DNA from: Sipunculus nudus
Lineage: Eukaryota > Annelida > Sipuncula > Golfingiida > Sipunculidae
Direction of reading: 5' to 3'
NCBI GenBank assembly: GCA_026874595.1
Contig: CM049319.1
Coordinates: 59,654,917-59,718,916 of the forward strand
Length of the DNA stretch: 64,000 bases
Position numbers and translations under genes: made by a program. Of this stretch, positions 28,171-64,000 are shown in pieces. The notes beneath the pieces are model-generated. The model ran no database searches and was not told the DNA's origin. It worked only from the letters and a program-made list of their open reading frames with translations. Numbering within the stretch: position 1 is the first letter of the stretch; each line of letters opens with the position of its first letter.

Positions 28171-28490
28171 GAGCACAGCGCTTGAAACCGGGAGATCGTG
28201 AGAATCTCAGCCGGGAGCTCTGCAGGCGTAATGGAAAGACAGTCCAACCGTAGTGTTTCACTCACAAACGAGGGCCTTTCGGGGGTTCCTCGATGTTATG
28301 ACCCAGCAATGGAGATGATTCACACCCAAGAACAGTGGGAGCGGTAGAGCGAGGCCTTCGAGACCAGGCTTTTTGCTTGTTAGCACTTCTCACGTAGTCT
28401 GAAACGGGCGTGGGCATTCTGCAGATTTATATAGTAATTCGGGAAGTGCAGGAATTAAAAAAATAGAGGCGTTTAACTCCATCAAAAATG
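28171..28490 (+). mobile_element. fourth SINE copy with damaged B box
   Basis: Begins gcacagcgcttgaaaccggg, agatcgtgagaatctcagcc. The gttcgaatc of the intact copy is shortened to gaatctc here, so the internal promoter is broken. The body (gtgtttcactcacaaacgag, cctttcgggggttcctcgat, cacgtagtctgaaac) and the 3' gaggcgtttaactcc match. A G-run at 28159-28170 precedes it. Its tail starts the 209-bp duplication. Confidence 0.8.
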
Positions 28491-28652
28491 ATATCCTAAA
28501 TTTCTGTTTGAACTATTTTTCCTATTTCCTAGCTGATGGTAAAAGATCATGATAAGATAAGGGTCGCGCTAAGATTTAAATAACGAAGCAAATCTCATCC
28601 AGATTTTCGGTTCTCTTTCATATTTTATCTTTAGGTGTGTTTATGCCCTCCA
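28444..28652 (+). repeat. 209-bp direct duplication, left copy
   Basis: Matches 28906-29114 in the same orientation at about 90 percent by eye, from aagtgcaggaattaaaaa through gatatcctaa, agctgatggtaaaagat, gataagataagggtc and gtgtgtttatgccctcc. It includes the SINE tail. Offset is 462 bp. Confidence 0.85.
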
Positions 28653-28905
28653 CCACAGAAAGTAGATTGTCCCCTGTTCAATTTTTTTTTTTTGTGGGTG
28701 TGTGTGTTATTGGATGCTTGGTTCATACGGTGAAACCTGTATTATACGACCACCAATCGGCTGGGTTTAAGTAGTGTTTATCCCAAGTTAGGTGGTTTTA
28801 TTACACAGGTCAGTTATAGACAAATACTGCTTTCGCTTCACTCAAGGATTATCTTAATTTACGGGTAGTGTAATAAGACAGGTGGTCTTTCAGATTGTTG
28901 GTTTC

Positions 28906-29114
28906 AAGTGCAGGAATTAAAAAATAGAGGCGTTTACCTCCACCAAAAATGATATCCTAAGTATCTGTTTGAACTATTTTTTTCTATTTCGTAGCTGATG
29001 GTAAAAGATAATGATAAGATAAGGGTCACGCTAAGATTTATATAACGATGCCAATCTCATACCATATTTTCAGTCCCCTTTCATATTTTATGTTTAGGTG
29101 TGTTTATGCCCTCC
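28906..29114 (+). repeat. 209-bp direct duplication, right copy
   Basis: Partner of 28444-28652. The 253-bp spacer between the copies (28653-28905) contains a (TG)n-like run and a stretch beginning gtgaaacctgtattatacga that resembles a dispersed element, so the duplication may flank an insertion. Confidence 0.85.
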
Positions 29115-31860
29115 TACTTACGGGGAGGAGGCTTGAACGCTGTACTTGTTACCGGTCAGAACCGAGCAACAATGGCTTAGATAAAAAAAAAGCTATCGAG
29201 AAGTTGTGTTTATCATGCAGAAAACTGACAATTAATATCTAATAATATCGATCATGTTCAACAGCGGGAGTGGATGTGTCCCGCCAGAACGGCTGCTTGT
29301 CGTTAATTGATAGTTAAATTGATAAAGTCCTAAACCATCCCCACGCACCTGTAATCTTAATGTATTTTAAAGTAAGCGGTGGTTCCCCGATATCGCTATA
29401 TCGGTGGCCCCCTGCGTACTCGCTGTAGGTAAAAATGCACCGTCACGGAAAACCTGCTTGATCTCTGAGACTGTAAAATAATAATTTCCTCAACTTGCCG
29501 AGTTCCCGAAGGGTCAGAACAGACAAAGGCCCTTGTCCAATGTTCCTGAATGATATAAACTTGACTGAGAACCCCTGCTGTCACGTATCGTTGGACCCAA
29601 TGCCTCATCAGTATACGGGACGCCGCTATAAACAATGCATTCGATTGACGAGTTTTCATAATGGCAGAATTTTGACTCGGGCATATAAATAAATCAGGTT
29701 TACCACTTGCCATGAAAACGAGAAAAATGTTTCATACGCTATCACGAGAGAGAGGGAGCTGTAGTCCGGTGCTAGATATTAAAAAAAATACCTCGCTGTC
29801 TTTAAAGACTATTTTCGGCAGTAGCATCCTTGAAGATGTCACAGCAAACGATAAGGAACACGTAATGATGTTGTAGAAGCGATAACAGAGACGTTGCACC
29901 GAGGTAACAGGAGACGTAAAGAACAGAGGCAGGGACATATTCGTTTCTGGGAGGGAAATCATTGTTGTTCGTCAAGTTTATCTTGCCAGAATGAAGTACT
30001 CGGGGCGAGAAAAGATCCGTTGGTCCGCCATTAGAGGCGTGCTGGCATCTCATTACGGGTCATTCATGACCCGTGACATATTTTTGGTTGTCAACGTGAC
30101 AAATGGTAGTGAAATAACCCTCGGGCAGGAATCAATCTTCCACAATCAACCACCAAGCGTTTACAGCGGAGAAAGCAAGTACTGCATTAACATATGCACT
30201 GGTACATGAGGGTTAGCTAAGGGTAGCATTTAGTAGTCATGGCAATGGTCGCTAATATAGGCACCTATCGTAAATTGTCCATTCCACTAGGATGAAGATT
30301 ATTTGTCTTGTAGAAAACGTGATACCCTGGGGTAAACGATAACATTAATACAAGAAAGATAATAAGCAGTTACCGTCAATACGAGACTCATTGGACATTT
30401 ATATTGGGCTGATAAGCTAACGCTAGACGTACGCTGGTGGTAGACTCACTAATGTCAGAGTCAGAAACTTCCTCAAGGATTCCAAATTGAATTGATGTGT
30501 ACTTTACAAAAAAATGGATCTCGTTTCACCATCTTCATAACTGGATCACGGGTGCTTTCTACTTGCTGGAACATCGACGGATTCCAATATAAGTGAGCAG
30601 TTTTGGCAAAACAACATTTTCTTTCTCACAATGTTTAAAAAGTCTTAAAACAATATATTATATTGTTCAAGCTTACGTCCGAAATGTAAATTAATAGTCC
30701 TCAAACAAATTGAGTATAAACCGTTCATCACTTATAGTAAAGCTGCGCACAGACAAACCAAAAAAGAAACAACCAACCAACGACGATGCAAACGAAATAC
30801 TTCCTGGCAAAAAAAAGTCAAACTTTGATTCACCCAAGCGCGTGATTGCGGAATCTTCTCTGTCCAAAAGGTCCCACTCGCCGCCAAATTCTCTCCGGTG
30901 ATAGATTCCCGCCCTCTGACTGACACCGACGTGTCCTCATGTCTTATTAGTTCATTCCTCACGGGCATTGCTAAATGATCCCCATGTCGCTATCTTTCGT
31001 ACGGACTAAAAGCCTAGGGTCGCAGGTCGTATGTCGTATAACTGGTGTACGTACCGCTAAGAAGAATAAGTCGTTAAGCTTTCCCTGGCTACTTCAGTGA
31101 CACTTCAACTCAAATTCCACACTGATCCAATATATAATAGTTGCAGTTTGTCATGAAGAACAATACTTACTTCATCCATTGAAACAACAGCCCGAGTATG
31201 TGTACCACCTTTCATAAAAACCGCAAAATTGTCAGCATGGCATATAGGAAACAAATAAATAACAATTGTGTATATAAAAGTGCAATTTTATTGCTATTCA
31301 TGAAAAACATTTGAGCGAGTGATACACAGAGAGACGACAAGCCAGAGGAATAGTTCAGATATGTATGAATGATTATTATCAAAATAAATAAGTTTGGAAA
31401 AAATTACAGTTGAAGGCTTCTGGGAATCAGGTTGGGTTGGTTTCTTCTATTACTAATCTACTGTATTATCAGTAATTGTTACAGATAACCAATTTAATAT
31501 GCATTCTTTGTCGTACATCAAAGGTAAAGGCCCACCAGCCCACCGATCAACAGTTGACTGGTACCCAGCTCTTTCACGTTCCGTCCACACTCGGATTCTT
31601 TTTTTTTATATATAAATATCAAAATCCTGCCATTTTACAATTAACCAGAGCTGACCATTCAGCAGACATGATTGATTTTCTGGTTGACTTGTTTTACCCT
31701 CACATATCATGTAGTTTAAACTGGACTGAATCTTCACAGAGTGTTGTTTAAATCGAAGGGATAGGAATTATGACGCCGGTTACCAGTATATATGGTTGGA
31801 TTTGGAAAAGTATATAATTTTCCCATACAAAATGCATTTAATTAAAAAGGGCAATTTGTT
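29115..31860. other. no gene recognised; faint ligand-domain-like frame
   Basis: A minus frame at about 29810-30000 has RNEYV and LLSLLQHHY, which loosely recall the 'R-x-x-YP...LL-x-x-F-x-W' part of lobe 1, and a neighbouring frame has LPLFFTSPV. The match needs a frameshift and is too weak to call. Otherwise only unremarkable sequence and the dispersed piece near 30400. Confidence 0.4.
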
Positions 31861-32060
31861 TTAGATATATTCTACAATGTCATATTTTGCTGTTTGTATA
31901 TCTTGGTGACTGCCCTTATCATCCGTCAATGCTGCATGATGTCCCGTGTGACTAATCCGCTGACGAGTAGTCTCATTTCTCGTGCTTGTCTCGTCACGTG
32001 ATCTGGACGGTCTATGATGAGTTTTCGCGTGAAAAGAGAGAAGCCTCTCATCTCTACCAG
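31861..32060 (-). CDS. candidate alternative last exon of gabbr2, version B
   Basis: Open frame of 65 residues to a stop, entering in phase 1 after acceptor ttctttttcttcggatgaag. Hydrophilic, with SFHAKTHHRPSRSRDET, TRNETTRQRI and C-terminal KYDIVEYI. The phase matches two weak donors inside exon 35336-35558, which would give a tail such as ...SEK-T-GRDERLL. An AATAAA lies on the minus strand at about 31287-31292. It has a coding look but no family match that I recognise; an unrelated exon or a chance frame is possible. Confidence 0.4.
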
Positions 32061-32278
32061 CTTCATCCGAAGAAAAAGAAAATGTATGTGTTAATAACAT
32101 AATGCACACATATATGCATATAGTATAGCTATAAATTATATTCGACCAAATATATTTTAGCATATTAATCAAGACAAAACAGTAATTATGCATGTAATTT
32201 TTATGTAAACTTTTGAAAATAAAACTGAATTAATTTATTTTAGTATACGTTACACAATTTATTTAAGACCATTGAGTT

Positions 32279-32282
<4 letters not shown>

Positions 32283-32334
<52 letters not shown>
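32283..32334. repeat. (TA)n array
   Basis: About 26 units, about 220 bp upstream (on the minus strand) of the candidate exon 31861-32060. Confidence 0.95.
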
Positions 32335-32337
<3 letters not shown>

Positions 32338-33450
32338 GAGCATCGGGATCTTGACAGATCGTTTAAGAGCAAATGTGTTGAACCGATGAAGATACCTCCT
32401 TTTATGCCGATCTTGTCTTGATTGTTTCAAATCGCCCACCTTTATCTTTACGTAAGGCAACAAGAGAAACAGAACTTTATGACCGTAAAACATGAGCAAG
32501 TATAATAGGACGTAAATCGAAATCGTGATGATCGTAAAATTCGCAACGGGTGGTCACAGACTCGTAACAGGTCTTAATAGAATATTAAAAGAACGGTTAT
32601 CTTTTTATGGTAGATCTTGTCAGGGAACTAAAGAAAAAGCAATGTATCATATTGAAGAGTATTAAACCGTAAAAAATGGGGCTTAAGAGTGACTGGGGTC
32701 GAAATGACATGGAGCAAGGAGAGGGTACAAGATCATGGCGCATTTAAAACAAGAATTATAGATAAAATCTACTATTTTGCAATAGCAGAAATTATCTACT
32801 TCAAGCTACACAAGTGACATGCAACTTCATTACTGTGCGGCGTCTTTCTTAAATGAAACTTGGCTTTACCTAAAAGTGATATCAACGAGTTAAGGTGCAA
32901 AGGTAGGTTTTGGTATGAAAAATATCAAACGAAAAACTTGCAAAACTAGCTGTTTGTTTATACCAAAATTTAAGTCCCGTCTTCACGTATACGTTTTCTG
33001 GCGAAAAACATCATAACTACGGCTTTTTCCCGACAGGGATTAATACTTTGGCTTCATTTTTAGCGAGCATACAATCTATACACTCAATATCAAGCTGACA
33101 TATCTGGCCCCTTTCATATCAACGATGATATTAAATGATATATTATTATTAGTGCATCTGAAGAGATAGAAAAGTTTAAGACAGGGGAACACATTCCTTC
33201 ATCCACATATGCATCCAGTTCCGTTTCAACTTAGAAATTCAGTCAAACAGCCTTGTCTCCTGACCTAGCTTTCCGCAAATAAATTTAACTACACGCTTGA
33301 TAGTTTCATAGTGTGTAAACACACATACTAAAATATCAGACTTAAAAAAATGAATAGCTTTAAAAAGGACAGATGAATGCAAACATTAGAAACAGTGTAC
33401 CACTGTGCAAAAACTGTTTAAAGCTAGAAAATCGCACACAGAGAGCGCAG

Positions 33451-33634
33451 ACCTCCGCCAAGACAGCTCATTACTCCTATATAGCTTTATAAGAAATGCA
33501 ACCGGATCACCCCCAAATTTATCAATTGATATGATCAAAATTTCATCACAATCTGTTAATAAACTTTTAAGTTATGCTGCAAACAGGCAGACAAACCATC
33601 GCCACCGGAAACATAACCCCCGTTTGGCGGAGGT
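33451..33634. mobile_element. short element with ACCTCCGCCAA / TTTGGCGGAGGT ends
   Basis: Ends are inverted (ACCTCCGCCAA at 33451-33461, TTTGGCGGAGGT at 33623-33634). The interior has ccggatcacccccaaattta, caaaatttcatcacaatctg, aagttatgctgcaaacag and gccaccggaaacataacc. This wording recalls a 3'-end repeat common in many animal genomes and linked to RTE-type LINEs (from memory). The 105-residue plus frame across it is a by-product. Confidence 0.6.
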
Positions 33635-33931
33635 AATACACACTTTAATTCTAGACTCTTCCTTGTCTGAAAAGCAAAATGCAAGAAGCGTTAGAATGCA
33701 TAAACACATGCTAACATTGTGATAGCAAACAACGAACTGGGGGCTTTAACAACCCTTTAAGCTCTGTTATACAGCTCTACATAATACAAATTCATAGCTT
33801 CTTCCTGTGCATTACGGTTAGTAAGCGTGTAATACCTTTGGAAGCGCTACGACAGCAAGGATTTAGTGACGTCATCAGCTGCGTCATCATGCTCTGAAAT
33901 GCATTGGTTAGTCATGTTAGTAAATGTTAAA

Positions 33932-33994
33932 AAATGTTCCATAAGTGTAGCCAGGTATCCCCTAACGTACACAAATTAATAATTATATAAAAAA
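33932..33994 (+). repeat. 63-bp near-identical direct repeat, left copy
   Basis: aaatgttccataagtgtagc, then caggtatcccctaacgtaca and an AT-rich end. It is repeated at 34646-34708 with one substitution in the first 60 bases (tgtagcc against tgcagcc). Such high identity against old surroundings indicates a recent event. Confidence 0.9.
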
Positions 33995-34613
33995 AAGAAA
34001 ATTGGAATTTTCACTATATATTTTTCATATTTGTTTTCCATTAATGCAATGTCAGTATCAAAAAGCACGACTAATGACTTTAAGCGGCCATGGAATGAAA
34101 ACAGAACAAAATATATCTGGCAGGATTGGTGTATAAAAATACATTCAAGCCTTTTTAGAATGAATTTGTTGAAAAAATAAATATTGTTGAAAATATGAAG
34201 TTTTTTTTTCAATTATTTTTCAAATTATCATTTTTTATTGAAGTTGAAGTCTATTATACAAGGTTCTCTGGTTACACTGATGGCTGCGATGATATGTAAG
34301 CAAGAGGCAGTTACATACACATTTTTTGTTAATTAAGCATACAATTACCAGGCAATAACGGTTATCCCATTATCATAACAACTAACAACTATACACACAA
34401 TCACAAAAATCAAACAGTCTTTATGATGCATCACTATAACATGAAACCTACTAATATGTGATAAATAAGGCTGAGTCACTTAAATTTTCAACATGCGTCA
34501 ACATACACTGCAAAACATAATTTCCTTGAAAAGATTATATTTCTTTCCAAAAAAATTCTGTTGTTAAGAAATATTCTTGAATTATAGGCTGGATGCTTAA
34601 AATAAATAAATAA

Positions 34614-34645
<32 letters not shown>

Positions 34646-34646
<1 letters not shown>

Positions 34647-34708
34647 AATGTTCCATAAGTGCAGCCAGGTATCCCCTAACGTACACAAATTAATAATTAT
34701 ATAAAAAA
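34646..34708 (+). repeat. 63-bp near-identical direct repeat, right copy
   Basis: Partner of 33932-33994, placed directly after a (TA)n run at about 34615-34645. The (TA)n run on its left side is absent from the left copy. Confidence 0.9.
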
Positions 34709-35335
34709 TATATATATATATTTATCTTGATTTTCTATTTACAAAATAAAATCAGAGCATAAGGAGAATATCCTTCATTATAAAAACCAAATATAATAAT
34801 TCATGCCATTAGATTTTCTTATCTGAAGGAAAATACTTACCATGAGAAACATGCTCTTTATCAGATAAAAAAAGGGTTTCTTGTTCGACCGCCTATAGAA
34901 AATATTCTTGCCATAATATATTGGTTCTTTTAGTAGAAAGTACCGATTGGACAAGGAAACTTATCTTTTCAAGAAAATTATTTTCTTCAGTGGTGATTTG
35001 CTCATAGCCTTGTATACGAAACTAAACTCTTAAACCTTAACCTAACTGGAATTTCCTCATTTTTTTATAAATTCTACTTCGCCCCATAGTAATAATTTGT
35101 AGAAGCCATTTTCGCTCAAACTTGTTTAAATGTCTAGCAGTGAAAAGATTTCCTTTCGTAATAAAAGGTTTCCTTTCATAAATACTTATAAAACTGGCAA
35201 AGATTCCATGATTCTAAGATTCCTAAAATATATTTAACATATAAACCACAAAAATATTTAAAAGATATCAAGGAAAATGTCTTACTGACTCAAATACAAT
35301 CATTGACAAAAAACTCTAATTGCCGATTCAAAAAA

Positions 35336-63509
<28,174 letters not shown>

Positions 63510-63559
63510 CTGTAAGATAAATAATACATGATGATTTAATACGTCCATCAGGAAAATAA

Positions 63560-63840
63560 ACACCGCCCATTTACAATCTGTGCTTTCGCCAGGAGGGTAC
63601 GCGTTCATCCGAATTCCTATATGTTTGTTCCCAACATAAATCATGCATCCAAAGGAAAATCATAAAAAAAAATTAATTAGAATTTGTTGTGGATCCTGAA
63701 ATTGATACGCATTCAACAACATCATCGAAAAATATTCACATATTTACATTCACCTATGCAAGAATAAACTTTGGGAATATGGGCCGGATGAGTGCATGGC
63801 GGAAGCTTGCATTCCTTAAAATGCAGATTTCAAGTTTTAA
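63560..63840. repeat. dispersed repeat just upstream of the first gabbr2 exon in the window
   Basis: Partner of 12950-13300. It fills most of the intron sequence seen between exon 63372-63509 and the window edge, so no further exon is found at 63510-64000. Confidence 0.65.
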
Positions 63841-64000
63841 AAATAGGTCCATCAGCATGTTGATGATACGGATTATTTTCGCTCGTTTTCCTCAATGTTT
63901 CAGTTAATCTTTCCTGGCACCAGAAACAGACTCCTTTTAAGTAAGTTTTCCATAAGCCAGTTCAGGCAACTGGAATTTACTCCCCATTAAAGTTTTACTC

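Noticed and set aside
29802-30053. Minus frame with RNEYV...LLSLLQHHYVF resembling lobe 1 of a GABA-B-like receptor
   Set aside because: The match needs a switch between two frames, lacks the YP-x-FR-x-VPSD core, and there is no clear splice pair. Too weak to call.

Overview
The window looks like AT-rich nuclear DNA from an invertebrate animal, most likely a lophotrochozoan and perhaps a bivalve mollusc. Coding sequence is sparse and split by GT-AG introns. (AT)n arrays, tRNA-derived SINEs, small non-autonomous DNA elements and dispersed repeats fill the rest. There are no operons, long intronless genes or bacterial-type signals. The taxon is inferred from gene structure and repeat style and was not checked against a database.

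One protein-coding gene is clear. On the minus strand, from 63509 down to 35336 (or 31861 with an alternative last exon), nineteen exons join in frame at consensus splice sites. They encode 890 residues of a class C G-protein-coupled receptor best matched to the GABA-B receptor subunit 2 (GABBR2). Exons 63372-63509 to 46060-46143 make most of the Venus-flytrap ectodomain. Exons 44501-44651 to 40431-40655 make the seven-helix domain. Exons 39625-39786 and 38666-38819 make a cytoplasmic coiled coil, and the last three make a charged tail with a possible PKA site. The 5' exon(s), with the signal peptide and first part of lobe 1, lie beyond position 64000.

The lower half (1-31 kb) has no complete gene I recognise. 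Its main surprise is a 37-codon piece at 3979-4089, on the same strand as the receptor. It matches the GABBR2 N-terminal segment that is missing from the main gene in this window. It lies about 28 kb past the receptor's last exon and has no visible splice donor, so it is either the first exon of a tandem paralogue running off the left edge or a dead duplicate.

Repeats: 1-3 kb holds a diverged inverted repeat. At 7.67-8.73 kb there is an intact SINE with a perfect 13-bp target duplication, next to two older copies. At 26.7-27.5 kb there is a (TAA)n array with a LINE C-terminal relic. At 28.2-29.1 kb there is a broken SINE and a 209-bp direct duplication. At 33.4-34.7 kb there is an RTE-like tail element and a near-identical 63-bp direct repeat. 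Inside the receptor introns are a 33-bp minisatellite (45.3-45.9 kb), a GC-rich insertion-like block (48.9-50.05 kb), a hAT-like MITE (52.3-52.7 kb), purine and pyrimidine tracts (55.3 and 58.05-58.68 kb) and two MITE-like elements with GGCGGATCC ends (60.9 and 62.5 kb).
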